From: Furcasterigmium furcatum
Taxonomy: Eukaryota; Ascomycota; Sordariomycetes; Glomerellales; Plectosphaerellaceae
NCBI GenBank assembly: GCA_001599815.1
Contig: BCIA01000001.1
Location: forward strand, 2,980,934 to 3,044,933
Direction of reading: 5' to 3'
DNA: 64,000 nucleotides
Positions within the stretch are counted from its first letter, which is position 1; each line of letters starts with the position of its first letter. Positions 11,619 to 23,200 of this stretch are shown here, one piece after another. A model generated the notes under the pieces. That model was not told where the DNA came from. It searched no databases and was given only the letters and a program-made list of their open reading frames with translations. The translations under genes were made by a program, and so were the position numbers.

Positions 11619-12481
11619 GGCAAATGATGACTTCTGACTTTGAAAAATCGAAAATTCTTGTCGGAAACACTGATTCAAAGGGCTTGGGAACGCAGGTTGG
11701 AATTGAAAATGTGAAGCTCAGAGCGAACGCTTTGCAAGGACGTGGAGTGGGACCGCAGACTTGCTTCGATCAATTTGAGGCGACTTTTAAGAAACTGGAA
11801 GCTCATACATACTACATTAATAGATAGGTATACCTAGGAGAGCATACAGGGTTCACGAACAAGGCGAGGCTAAGCAGTTGGCAACGTCGCGAGGACCGCT
11901 ATGAACCAACATGCATTTATTGTCTTGGCCAACGCGGGTCTGGGCACCATCACCTGCACTCTAGATTGGCGAATTGAAGGGTATCCTTCCCCTCGACCCT
12001 TCAACAAGCGTGAAGCGCCTCCACTGAAGAATACCTAAACCACTAACCTCGCCGTTGTAAGTGCGATCCTCCAACCCTCTTCGTGCTATGTAGCATCAAA
12101 CCACCGGGATAGGGAGGTGACCCGCATCAGGTGGCCCACCTGCCCTGAATCCCTGAGCCATGTGCTGCCATTGGCCCCCTCTGGCATTTGGGGACATTTG
12201 GAGACCCCGACAGACATACGCAATAACTCCGCGTTGTCAAGATCCCCTTCAACACCAACCATGACGGCTCGTTCCGAGGTGGTATTGCTGCCTACAGCCT
12301 CATATCGACTTTGAGCTATCGTTTCTCGGCCGTGGGAATACTGTCCACAGCCGAAATTAGCAGCACTTTCCCCTCGAACCCTTGGAACACCGCCAGCTCG
12401 AAGACCCTCGTCTTGCGCGAGTAAACAAACAACACCACCACATCTCCGACATCTCGTCCCATCTTGGGCCCTCTGCCCGCC
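11619..12481. other. Intergenic, divergent promoter region
   Basis: The stretch lies between the membrane-protein gene and ivy1, which are transcribed away from each other. It is somewhat more AT-rich around 11640-11850. No coding or RNA feature was recognised. Confidence 0.45.
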
Positions 12482-13942
12482 ATGCCCGACCCGGTATCAG
12501 ACCGCGACCCGTCTCCGACGCCGTCCCAGCTCCCTCCCGTTCCCGGCTCACCCACATACTCCTACGCCTCGACCGCAAACCCCTTATCAGCGTTTAACCT
12601 CCCCCTCCCTCCGCCGCCTCGACCAGTACACGCGGTCCTCTCCAAAGCCGATCTCGATGCCTCGCAAGCAGCCTACGCCGACCTGCTCACCACGGCAAAG
12701 TCCTATCGAGTTGCTCTCGCCACCCTATCCACCGCCTCGTCCGCCTTCGGCTGTGCCCTCGAGGCATGCGCTCGTCTGAAAGAAGCCCGCGCCGAGCCCC
12801 TCGGCCCAACACCTCAGACCACCTCCCTCTCCAACTCCTTCCACGCAGCCGCCGCCGGCTCCTCCTGCACCGCCGACCCCCTCCTCTCCGCCTCGGGCGT
12901 GCACCACCTCGTTGCCAACCACCACCACATCCTCAGCGAAACCGTCTACCGCAGCTTCGAGGTCCCCCTCCTGCACGAGCTCGACAAGTGGCGCCAGGCC
13001 GTCGACGACGAGGAAGAGAGCTACACACGCAACATCCGCGACCAGAGCAAGGAGATCCGCCGCCTCGAGAAGGAAGGCCTCAAGCTCCACCGACAGCGCC
13101 GCCGCGACGTCGGCCGCTTCCGCGCCCACCTCGTCGACCTCACCACGAAGCTCGACGGCCTCACCACCCTCCACGGCGACCACGCCCGCACTCTCCTCCG
13201 CGAGAGCCAGGAGACCAGCGGCAAGATCGTCGACGCCAGCTGCAGCCTCGTCCGCGCCGAGGTCGACATCTTCGAGTCCCTCGCCCGAAAGGGCTGGAGC
13301 GGCGGCGGCCTCGACGACCTTCTCGAGCGCGGGACGGACCTCTTCGCGAGCGAGGCGCAGGGCGACTCCACCGCCGGGTCGGCGGACGCGGCTAAGCTCT
13401 TCAGCATCCTGCCGCCGCGGAGTATCCTCGCGGATGCCGCCAGCGAGAATGCCACGAGGCTGGCGAATGCGCCCCATGGCCAGGGCCACGCTAGAAGCGA
13501 CAGCCTGCTCGTGGACGACGCGGAGCGGTACCAGAGCCTTGTCGGCGCAGCGGTGGCCGTGGATCGCCCCAGGGAGGAGGTCGATGCGGCGGACGTGGAG
13601 ACCGGGATGCACCGGCCCCGGCCGCCGCGGCCGTTCAGCCCGCAGCCGATCCGGAGGGATCCGACAGAGGTGGCGTTTGACGATAATCTCGGTCTTAGGC
13701 TGAGCGAGGACGATGGCGAGGATAAGACGCCGACACACCTCAATGAGGGGCTCGTGGAGCGGTTGGAGGCGGCGGTAGAGGAGCGGGACGACGAGCATGA
13801 GCAGCCGTGGAAGGACGAGGGTTTGAAGAGGGAGGCGACGGATCAGAGCGACGAGAGGGCCGCGAGCAGGACGTCGACCATTAATAGCGGACGGGGCCGG
13901 GGGCGGCGATGGAGCGTCAACTCGGATGACCCGAGTGACTGA
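12482..13942 (+). CDS. ivy1: Ivy1-like phospholipid-binding protein of the vacuole
   Basis: A single exon of 486 residues. The ATG at 12482 (MPDPVSDRDPSPTPSQ) is the first ATG in the frame. A Pro-rich N terminus is followed by a helical, I-BAR-like region of about residues 50-290 starting SKADLDASQAAYADLL and including LHELDKWRQAVDDEEE and a basic RRLEKEGLKLHRQRRRD stretch. The C-terminal 200 residues are acidic, disordered and low in conservation. Yeast Ivy1 binds phosphatidylinositol-3-phosphate, Ypt7 and Vps33 at the vacuole and influences vacuole fusion and EGO/TORC1 signalling; that role is taken from the family, not from this sequence. A long antisense open frame covers the same DNA and is a codon-bias shadow. 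Confidence 0.82.
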   Translation: MPDPVSDRDPSPTPSQLPPVPGSPTYSYASTANPLSAFNLPLPPPPRPVHAVLSKADLDASQAAYADLLTTAKSYRVALATLSTASSAFGCALEACARLKEARAEPLGPTPQTTSLSNSFHAAAAGSSCTADPLLSASGVHHLVANHHHILSETVYRSFEVPLLHELDKWRQAVDDEEESYTRNIRDQSKEIRRLEKEGLKLHRQRRRDVGRFRAHLVDLTTKLDGLTTLHGDHARTLLRESQETSGKIVDASCSLVRAEVDIFESLARKGWSGGGLDDLLERGTDLFASEAQGDSTAGSADAAKLFSILPPRSILADAASENATRLANAPHGQGHARSDSLLVDDAERYQSLVGAAVAVDRPREEVDAADVETGMHRPRPPRPFSPQPIRRDPTEVAFDDNLGLRLSEDDGEDKTPTHLNEGLVERLEAAVEERDDEHEQPWKDEGLKREATDQSDERAASRTSTINSGRGRGRRWSVNSDDPSD

Positions 13943-14283
13943 GCGGACGGCTTGCTTGTTCACATTTGAGCGTGCGGCACCGGGACGGCGGCTTTTTTGG
14001 TTTCGAGGCATTGCTTATACCCATTCTCCTTCCACCACTAGATACTCTCTGTCCGCAGTCGTCATACCCTCTCGCGAGGGAGGGTGCGTGTTTTTGTACA
14101 CCTTGTGCTATTATCATACATCTTGCATCGCGTTGCCCTCCCCCGAAACCCGTGTAAATGCACCCCGCTTGCTGGTGATGAATGTGTCCTCGAGCAGTCC
14201 CGGCCGCCCCTCGCCTCCTGTCTCGGAACGGTCTTCTAGCCCCCGATTAATATCTACCGAAATCGACCGCGCTCCTCGACCGA
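13943..14283. other. Short convergent intergenic region
   Basis: It contains the 3' ends of ivy1 and nup53 and nothing else recognisable. Confidence 0.5.
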
Positions 14284-15725
14284 CTAGTCGTCCTTGTCCG
14301 CGGCGCTCATGACCTCCCCCCTGAACAGCCCGAACGTGGCGTCCAGCCACCAGATGAACTTCCAGTACAGGCTGGCGCGGTCGTGGTCGAACTCGCCGTC
14401 CTCCTTGCGCGGGACCTCGTTGCCGATCATGGCGCCGAAGCCGCCCATGAGCCACATGAGGATGGGCACGGCGGCAAGGAAGCGCGCCGTGAGGCTCTGG
14501 GAGGGCAGGTGGGCCTCGTCAGCGGAGCGGAGGGTGGCGCGCCTCGCCGTGGGGATCTTGCTACAGAAGACACTATCTGGCTGGCGGCCCGGTGTGGCAG
14601 AGACGTCGTTGGAGGAGGAGAAGCCCGAGGAGGAGGGCTTGACCGGGGTGCTGAGGCCGCCGGGAATGGCGTCCGTGATGGTGCCCGAGGAGGCGGTCTG
14701 AGACTGGGAGAAGGTGGCGGTGTCGAGGGTCTGGGAGGATGCCTGAGAGCCAGGCGGGGAGAGGTCGCTCAGGGAGCGGTGAGCGCCGAAGGCGCCTGTC
14801 GGCCGTGATCCGGCGCGACGGCGGAGGGGTGTGGAAGTGCCGAAGCCTGGGCCGGGCACCGACTGGGAGCGCTGGAATTCCTCTTGGTAGCCGTAGTTGT
14901 CGACATCAGGGATTGGTTCGTCTTGCACAGGGGCAAAGCCGCGGTAGTGCTCTACGTAGACGAGGTAGCCCTGTATGGACTGTGGGCTCGCATAGACTGC
15001 CGTCTCAGCGGCCTCGGCGCTCTCGAAGGTCACTTTGACCCAGTACTCTCCTCCATCGGCGCGGTTGACCTTGGCCTTCTCCTCGTGCGTCAAGGGGCGG
15101 CGGCGCGTGAAGGCGGGCTCGCGCAGATCGCCCTTGTAGCGGCGCAGCTCCGCCGGGGGCTCGCGGGGGTAGTCTTCGCAGATGTAGCCGGCGACGTGCT
15201 CGTAGTGGTTGATGGCGGCGTATTGGTGCAACGAGGAGCGGTATCCCCGGATGATGACTTCTGAGGGTTCGGCCTTGCGGAGGACGCGCTGTGTGGTTGC
15301 CGGGGCGGATTCGTCTGCTTGCGACTGTGAGAGAAGGTTCTGGCCGCTCGACTTGCGTTGCGGCACGGCCCCTGGCGCGGCGTTGCCGTTCGATGTAGTG
15401 TTGACCGACGTGGCAGCCTTGTTGTTCACCCAGTCGCCGAAGAGCTTGTCCGCGGCTGTCAGGGTCGGGTTCTCCTTACGAGCCGCGGGTGTGCCTGTTC
15501 TTGAACGGGAGCGGCGAGTCGATTTTCCAAAGGAGCCAGTTTCCGTGGCGGTTCGTCGGTTGCGTCCGCTTTCCTGTCTGTGAAGAGGTCAGAAGAATGC
15601 CAACAAAGTTTTAGATCTCAAGAGGCGCCGTACTGAGGAAAGACCATGGCGTATGGTCGCTTGATGCCATCGTCACCCACGTAGAGCTCGTCGTCTGGCA
15701 CGCTGTGCAGAATCAAAGGCGCCAT
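14284..15725 (-). CDS. nup53: Nucleoporin Nup53/Asm4 (Nup35-type RRM)
   Basis: Exon 1 is 15725-15634 and exon 2 is 15577-14284, giving 461 residues. Intron 15633-15578 (GTACGG...TCACAG) joins MVFP-Q to QESGRNRRT in frame. Exon 1 encodes the well-conserved start MAPLILHSVPDDELYVG. A disordered linker with a conserved TAADKLFGDWV motif follows. The Nup35/MPPN-type RRM lies at about residues 140-240 (EVIIRGYRSSLHQYAAINHYEHVAG ... YWVKVTFESAEAAETA ... YLVYVEHYRG). The C-terminal region has a hydrophobic stretch (LAAVPILMWLMGGFGAMIG) suited to membrane contact. Nup53 belongs to the inner-ring complex of the nuclear pore and touches the pore membrane. It diverges from the SR-protein gene across 495 bases. 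Confidence 0.9.
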
Positions 15726-16220
15726 TATGGGCGAGCTGGAGGGTTGATGGAACCGCTGTTGAATAATATCGAGCCTCGGGTGATAATCCGGTATTCGGGA
15801 GGTTTTCTCGGATAGCACGAGTTGGTGGTGGTGGCGGCGGTGGTGGTGGATGAAGTCAACCTCACATGCAAAGATGCGCGCGGCGATGTCAAGGCCCAAA
15901 AGTTGAAGAGCAACCTTCTGCCACAGCAACGGCCGCCCAAAGAACCAAGGGTCCGTGCAGGCCCATAAATTCGGTGAGAAAGAACACACCGAGCCTAGCG
16001 CGAAGCTGTGGTGGGGCTGGCACGTGACACTACATTGACTGCTGCAGCTGGTCCGTACCTAGCGTCGCGTACCAAGCTGGAGCTCTGGGGAATTTCCTAT
16101 TGAAGGTTCCTTTCAAGTCGCCGTCCAACTCTCGCAGCCTTACCTTTTGCGCCTTTCCTTCTTCTCCCACACCAACCACCCACCGCCACAGGCCGAGCTA
16201 CCCCCAAGAAGCTGCCCATC
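15726..16220. promoter_or_regulatory. Shared divergent promoter, nup53 / SR-protein gene
   Basis: A 495-base region separates two start codons facing away from each other. It contains a GGTGGTGG-type repeat near 15824-15850 and a CT-rich leader for the rightward gene from 16130. No coding sequence was seen. Confidence 0.45.
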
Positions 16221-17267
16221 ATGGCGTCCCGATCGCCCTCTCGAGAGCGCCATCGGTCTCGCACACGATCCCCCACCCCGCGATCTGAGTACTCTCGCCG
16301 CGATCGCCGTCGACCGGATTCCCGCTCCCCTTCTCGCACTCCTTCACGCTCTCGCTCTCGGTCTCCGACTCGCTCCCGCTCCCGCTCTCCGACACCACGT
16401 CGCAATGGCCGAAACAGGAGCTATTCTCGGTCCCCAAGCAGGCATAGCAACGGCAGAGGTCGCAGCCCCAGTCCGACGAGGAGCACAAAGGTATGGCCGG
16501 TGGATGCCTGTTACACGATGCGCCCGATCGAATAGCTGACCCAAGGCTACAGATTGTTGTCGAGAAGTTGACCAAGAATGTCAATGAGAATCATCTCTAC
16601 GAGATATTTGGGCAATTCGGCGTCGTGAAGGACCTCGACCTGCCTATGAACAGACGTATGCCTCTCCATTCCCGCCCCCTGCAGACTCCAGCAAGCTGAT
16701 GCCCCATGTCCAGTCGGAACCAACCGAGGCACCGCATACCTCCTTTACGATCACGAAGCCGACGCCGAAGACGCAATCGCACACATGCACGAAGCCCAGG
16801 TCGACGGTGCCGTCATCAATGTCTCGATCGTCCTCCCCCGTCGCAAGCTCTCCCCAGCTCCGCCCACAGCCCGTCGAGGTGCGGGCATCGACCCCAGAAA
16901 CCCCGCTCCAGCATTCCGCGGCGGCAGAGGACCCAGGGGCTTCGGCTTCGGAGGTGGTCCGTCATCAGGCCCCCCTCATGCCCCTGGCGGCAGCCGGAGG
17001 GGTGGTCCCAGGTCCGACACCTACCGACCACGAACCACGTCTGAGTCCCCCTCGCGTTCTGCCTCGCCGCCAACCGCCCCGAGGGGTCGCCCGAGCTACC
17101 GAGACCGCTCTCGAACAAATTCCCCGTCCCGCTCCAGGTCTCCTCCCCGGCGCGGAGGAGGCGGTGGTGGCCGTGACAGGCGAGACGACCGCCGGAGAAG
17201 AAGTCCCAGTCGGGACAGCCGCGACAGCTACGACGATCGACGCTCTCGTGGTCGATCTCGTCGGTGA
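16221..17267 (+). CDS. SR-rich RNA-binding protein (RNPS1-like, one RRM)
   Basis: Exons are 16221-16490, 16553-16655 and 16714-17267, giving 308 residues. Introns 16491-16552 and 16656-16713 both have GTATG donors and CAG acceptors. Residues 1-90 are an RS domain of Arg-Ser and Ser-Pro dipeptides. The RRM covers about residues 91-170: RNP2-like IVVEKLTKNV, ENHLYEIFGQFG and RNP1-like NRGTAYLLYDH. After it comes a Gly/Arg-rich region with RGGRG elements and a second RS-rich tail (SPSRDSRDSYDDRR). The second intron splits the region just before RNP1, as in related genes. Family members act in splicing and exon-junction complexes in the nucleus. Its short introns inside an SR gene could be autoregulated, but nothing in the sequence proves that. 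Confidence 0.9.
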
Positions 17268-18897
17268 AAGATACAACTTTGCCCAGGACGGGGGACGTAT
17301 AGGCAGAAGATGGACGACAAAAGTCTGGCGTACGGAATGGCTTTGTTTTGCTTTGTGTTGCGCATAGTGACCGCCTTCAAGGTTTAGAGGTTCAACTGGC
17401 AACTAGGACTCGATGGAGCACGGCGATTAGAGGTATGATTTGGCGAATACCCCTCCAGCTTGCAGCTGGGTTTTGATGACGGACAAACATTAAAGACATG
17501 ATCGCAATGAAACGTTGCATACTTTACTTTCCCATGTGACTGAGGCGGATGACCTATTTGACCACACGGTTTATCATGTCTTGTGATGTAGGCCAAGATG
17601 TCAGGTGAGCTTTGTAAGTTCTTTTTGACCTAAGAGAGTCGCGGCCGCAGGAATTGAGGTATCAGAGAGCATTGACAGAGCTCAGCAATCGTCGGAGGAG
17701 ACATAATCCAGGAGCCTGGTTATCAAGTACATAAATTTACTGCAAACTGTTGTTCTCCAGACAGCGAGAGACTCCAGACAGACAGACACCTCTACCAGCC
17801 TGACCCAAACCTCCCATGGGCGAGTCCTCTGCACCATATTGCACAGAAAGCAGACCACCAGCCCCAGCCTTGTCCGAGATGGCACGCCTCCCGGTCCTCC
17901 CGCTTCTCCATTCAGGCCGGGCTCCGTCTACCTCATCCACATCACCTGTACCGCGTCTTCTAACACCTCTCTGTTACCCTGCGCATAGTCGTGGGTTGCC
18001 GGGTTCAGCTATCCCGCTCAATGAGCCCGCGGTCAAGCTGGTGCCCTCCGCGGTAGGTTTTGGGATCACATCGTACCCAATTAGACTGCCGCCTTTGGAA
18101 AGGAGTAGATATGACTAAACTGTTCCCAGAGACAAACTTTCACAGAGAAGACACAAGAAACTGTCGAGACAAAAATATACAGTCCTGCGGGAGATGCGAG
18201 AAAACCCCGGGCTTAGGACTAGCTCGATAGGCTGCAGAATCGAGAAGAAAGCTGGTGCATAATACTTCTGAATCCTACTGAATGTGGTAGAAGCTTCCTG
18301 CTGAGTTGGACATGATGGTGCCAGATTCGGCCCCTTACGGGGGGACCTGGCACACTTCCATCACTTGCCTTCCGCTTATTGAGAATTATGTTCCCAGTTG
18401 ATTGCGTGCATATCAACTGGACCTGAGAAACACCGTGAACTCAAGCTTTGAGAGATGGCAGAATATATCTGATCCGAACCCCCAAGAAGGTCTTCCAGCG
18501 TTCGATTCGCACATACGTCTCCGTGGCAGACTTGACGGTGCATGTGCTTCGATGAAGCCTTCCATACGCTTTCCCCTATCTCTGGAGCAGCACACCACCA
18601 GAGCCAACTCGTCCATGGTTTCTCGAGGGCCAACATCGCTATTCAGACAGCATGATCAAACGCCTTCAAGACATGTTTCTCACGATTGGTCAAAGCCGAG
18701 CCAAGGCGAGCATGATCTCGTAGCATTATGTCTACCTAGGTAATCTACCGCAGGGCATCTTAGCCCCTTAGACTTGATCGAACGCTGTCTATCATCAATT
18801 CAAGCCAGAAAAACATGTCGTGTCCAATACCCAGTGGCCAGCCAGCTGGGGAGACGTCAAGAACGCAAAACGCCCAAAGTCCAGGTACACGAATTAC
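17268..18897. other. Convergent intergenic region, 1.6 kb
   Basis: This lies between the 3' ends of the SR-protein and fasciclin genes. Open frames here are short, overlap on both strands and lack fungal codon preference. No RNA gene or repeat was recognised. Confidence 0.5.
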
Positions 18898-20239
18898 CTA
18901 CACCGCCACCACGAGTCCAACTCCAATAGCGGCAGCGACAACACCCAAAGGTGAGCCTCCGGCCCCTCGCCTGGCGGCATTATCAGGCCCCGAACCTCCA
19001 TCCTCCGACGTCTGCTCTGACCTAGCCGACGACGTCCGAGTCGGAAGCTCACTAGTGGACGTCTCCGGGCAGTCCGTAGTGCACGGAATGGCGCTCGTGA
19101 ACGGTACTCCCTCCACCTCGCTCACCGGCCAAACCGGCCCCTGCGTCGGCGCCTCGGGGTCTGGCACCACGGCGTTGGCGTCCGGGTTCAGCACATTCTC
19201 AACAACGTGCAGGACGCCGTTGGCGATCAGGATGTCTGGCTGCACGACCTTCGCCGAGTTCACGAACAGGTCGTTCCCCGACCTGCGGACCGTGAGCGGC
19301 GCGCCGTCCGCGTGAGTCGTCAGACGTGTCCCGTTCGTGAGCTCCGCAGAAGGGAGGACCCGGCCGGGGACGACGTGGTAGCTGACGACCCTCTTTAGGG
19401 CGTCGGTGTCGAGGTCGTCCAGCGAGCCGCCCACGAGCTTAAACGCCTCGTCCCGCGGGGCGAAGATGGTCACGTTCTTCTCCTCGGAGATCTGGGGCAT
19501 CAAGTCCCCGGCGTGGAGGGCGCCCAGGAAGGAGTCGAGCCCGAAGGCCTCGAGGGTGTTCTCGAGCCGCGTGGGCGGGATGAGGAGGTTGTCGACGACG
19601 TGGAGCAGGCCGCCGGAGAAGCGGATGTCGCCTTTCGACTGCGTCGTGCGGGCGCCCTGGGAGGAGGTGAAGACGATGACGTCGCCGGGCTGCTTGTTGA
19701 CGACGACGTTTTGCCCGGCTGTGACGTTTGTCCAGGCTCGTGATGAGAGAAGCGTGTGCGTGAAGATGGAGGGGCCGGCGATGAGAGCACCCGTGGAGAT
19801 TGTGCCCTGCAGGATGTGATATTCGAGGATGGGGACGGCGATGGAGGCGTTTTTGGGGTCCCAGAACTCATTGAGAGGTGTGCCGGCGATGTTCTCAAAG
19901 GCCTCGTTTGAGGGGGCAACGATCTGTTCTCATGTTAGAATGTCATCGATGGGGACAGTGGAGCGAGTCTCCTTGACTTACTGTCACGCCGCCATAGTTG
20001 GGAAGCTTGAGCAAGATCTCAGGGTAGTCCTGTGGCAAAGTCAGCGTCCAATATCTCGGAGCACCTAGGTGGTGAAGCAATACCCTAATAAGCTTGTTGA
20101 ACGTTGACAAGTCTTTCCGCGATTCTAACACCGCACCGAGGTCCCCTGGTTCGTCCTGGCCAGCAGCAGTAGGCAGCCCTTGAATCAGAGCAAGTCCCAC
20201 GAGGCATATCCTCATCAGGCTCGTTGTGTAAACCATCAT
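18898..20239 (-). CDS. Secreted fasciclin (FAS1) protein, two domains, probable GPI anchor
   Basis: Exons are 20239-20084, 20029-19982 and 19923-18898, giving 409 residues. Introns 20083-20030 (GTATTG...CCACAG, with GCTGAC branch) and 19981-19924 (GTAAGT...GAACAG) restore the continuous FAS1 sequence KLIR-DYPEILLKLPNYGGVT-IVAPSNEAF. A signal peptide (MMVYTTSLMRICLVGLALI) is followed by FAS1 domain 1 (about 45-210; H1-like APSNEAF, YHILQG, H2-like LLHVVDNLLIPP) and domain 2 (about 215-340; IFAPRDEAF, VVSYHVVPGR, GVLHVVENVL). A Ser/Thr-rich stretch and a hydrophobic end (GVVAAAIGVGLVVAV) fit a GPI signal. Fungal fasciclins act in cell adhesion and wall or appressorium biology. The first intron is 54 bases, in frame and stop-free, so retention would add 18 residues. 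Confidence 0.88.
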
Positions 20240-23200
20240 GGGAGTCGTCTGATCTGCAGGATGAAGCTATTCGCAGCAGTACCAAACTACAAATCGGGGC
20301 ACATCCTGCGTTCATATTGGGCCCTTCGCCTGAACATCACGTCGATCATTACGAGAATGCCCCTGGCACCACTCGGCCGGTGCAAGTCGACCCGTAAATG
20401 CGGATCTGCGTAGAACGACACGCCACGGCTTGTCTTCTGCACGCTATCGAGAGGGATCAGCGCTCTTCGTGTTCCCTGGCCACGCTACACCGCTGCTGTT
20501 GGGCGCCGGCCTGGAAGCCCCTTCAGGACATGTTCCTCCTGGAGGGGCCGGGCACGCCGCCACATGGGCGGTTGTCGCCAACAGTCCTGTCTCAAGATGA
20601 TGTGATGTTCTGCGTGGCACGGACGAAAATAGCACTGACCCAGGGACATGTGTCTCAGGGCGTCCAGTGACCGCTGCCTCAGGGTCTGTCTTGAATGCAG
20701 TGCGGCGGGCCTGTCGTGTTCTCGGCCGACATGCGGTCGGTGCCTATGGAACCACGACAGGAGCATGGCGTTTTCGCGATCCCGATGAGCTGAGAGCCGC
20801 AAGAATACGATACAGGCCCCTTACCCGAGCGCTGGGAAACACCTGATGATGCACGCGGCTCTGCGGACGCCACGAAGCCACCGACGAAAATCATCATCTC
20901 TCAAGCCGACAGCCACCGGCAACGGCACGTGCGGGCCCTACAAACACGAAGAAGCAAGCTGAGAATCGGCATCAATGTGAGACAGTTCTGCGAGAAAGGA
21001 GGTGGCGCGCTCCAAGGGTCCGATACCGTCGGGCAGAGGAGAGAGAGACATTGGCCTCCTGAAGAAGCAAGATATCGCGCGGCGTTGTGTGATACGAGTT
21101 TCTTTTCTTAGGGGGCGGGGAAATATCTGTGGGCAGGCATCGCATTGGACAATGTTTCCTGTACGCCCAGCAGCATTCCATCTTTCGCGAGCCTCTGATT
21201 CTATTACCTCAAAGACAGCGAATACGCGGGATCCCAGCAACACGAAGCTGCGGTGCATGTTTCCGACGCAGCCAGGCGGAGGCCGACGCCCACAAGGATA
21301 TGCCCAGGACGACGGGCCTCGTGTTTCCTGCAACGCCTGCCATGGTTTGTTTGACATCTCTCCCCCTGCCCGTGGCCCGTTTGCCATCCCTGTTGCAGTT
21401 GCAGGCAGGACTTGTGTTGTGGTCAGATCAGCGGGAAAGATGGTAGGCCATGTTTTGGGAGCCGTTGTTTCGGCGGGCGGCGGTAGTGCCGGAGCGTGCA
21501 TCCGGCCTGATAAGCCGGACCTGGTTGGCAGCCCTATGAGGCTCCGGCCGGCCCAATGTTCAGACGGCTTACGGCAACTTCGGATGTTTTGATACATTCT
21601 CAAGGCGAGTTTTCAGGTTGATGGTGGTCAGAGCGGGAGAGAAGCAAGGAAAACTGCCGCCCGTCCTGAGGATGCAGTGCGAACGGTCGGCAGATGCTGT
21701 TGCCCCTGGACCGAGACAGCAAGACGGAGCAAACCCTTGGCCACTCTGATCGAACGGAGACGGTCAACAGCCGGAGTCTCAGGACAAGAAAATCTAAGCC
21801 AGACGTCAACAGCCACCCGACGTCTTGGGGCTTCGCCTCCTCCCTGCCAAGCTCAGCTGTGGTGATAGTCTGCTTCGGCTCCAGGTGAGGTCAGGCGTCG
21901 ATACCACTGGTTGTCCGTGGCCCAAGTCTAGGGGTCCCGCCTCAGACATGTGTGATGGTGAATAGAAGCTGCTCAATGATGCGATTCAACGATGAGCGGG
22001 GGTCACGAAGGTGGACTGGCATTATTCTCCGATGATCTCCAATGGGCGAGGTGACGCTTAGGGTGATAAGAGACTTCCGGCATCAGTGTTGACCGGGCAG
22101 ACTCTCGGTCATTCTCCGCGCTTCACCAGTCAATTCGCTTTCCCGTCGATGACGGAGGAGGCGGGCGTTATAGCATGCACGGTCGTATCGAAACCTAGAT
22201 GGTTCTAGTTCAACGGCGGCGACGTGGTTGACAGATAACGAGAAACGATCATTGATCCCGGTGCTCACCTGCCGCTGGCCCCGGCGAGTGATAGACCGGG
22301 TTTGGTGATGGTGGCGGCGGGACATTTCTTTTGAGCCCTGCTAAGGCATCGACAGCGAGGCCTGACCCCCACGGCACAGGTGCAGCGTTCAGGGTCCTTG
22401 GAATATTGTTGTCTGCGTCTGTAACACGGTAATCGAAAGGCCGAGAGGATTTGAGGACGTTTCCACGGGTAGATGCTTCTCCCCCAGGTCCTGGTAATCG
22501 TACGAGAAGCTGAGACGGGTATCCCGTTGAAGGTTTGCCACAACTGGGACCTCGGCTGGGGCGAAGAGTCGTTCATGAACGAGACTTTTGCCCACTAACG
22601 GTCGGTGTGCGACATACTATGAGCTGCAGAGCCAAAGCCTCCAATGGTTGACCAAACCCAGGCTGCCTTCCCCTCTCGACATCCTGCTTGCTGCAGTATG
22701 CTGCATGGACCGGATCCGGGCCCGGGGATACGGCGGTCGGTGAGGGTCGGGACCAGTGAGATGGCTGGGCAGCCCACCTCGGACCGCGCGCAACATGTGC
22801 ATTATTGACGGCAGAACGCACTTGAACTGCAGTCGTATTACGTTGCAGGTAAACAGTCCGGACCATGCGAAGAGCAAAAACGGAGGAGACACCATCGAGC
22901 TTATGCAGCCTGGGCAGGGTTGGTGTTGACTCCCGTCGCTCATGGCGTTTGGCCAGGCGGCCTTCTCGGCAGAGCATGTCGGCAGGCCAGGTCGGGGATC
23001 TACCAAGAGAAGGCTGCCAATCGGGCATGGCAGTCGCCGGCGTCAGGACGTTTCGAGCTTCTTGAGCGGTCCATGAAAGAGAATCAATCGTTGGGTGCTG
23101 CTCAGAATGGAAAGACTGTGGCTTCGCAACAGAGATCTCTGACCAAGGTCCCTGTCTATTTCGGGAAGAAGTGCAGGTCTGAAGACACACAAAATCGATA

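Noticed and set aside
12725..14011. 428-codon antisense frame opposite ivy1
   Set aside because: Shadow of the sense gene; repetitive Ala/Val/Glu composition.
18486..18530. GTTCGATTCG sequence resembling a tRNA T-loop
   Set aside because: No acceptor, D or anticodon stems could be built around it.
21002..21592. 196-codon frame in the 5.3-kb gap
   Set aside because: An antisense frame of similar length covers the same DNA; neither shows motifs or fungal codon bias.
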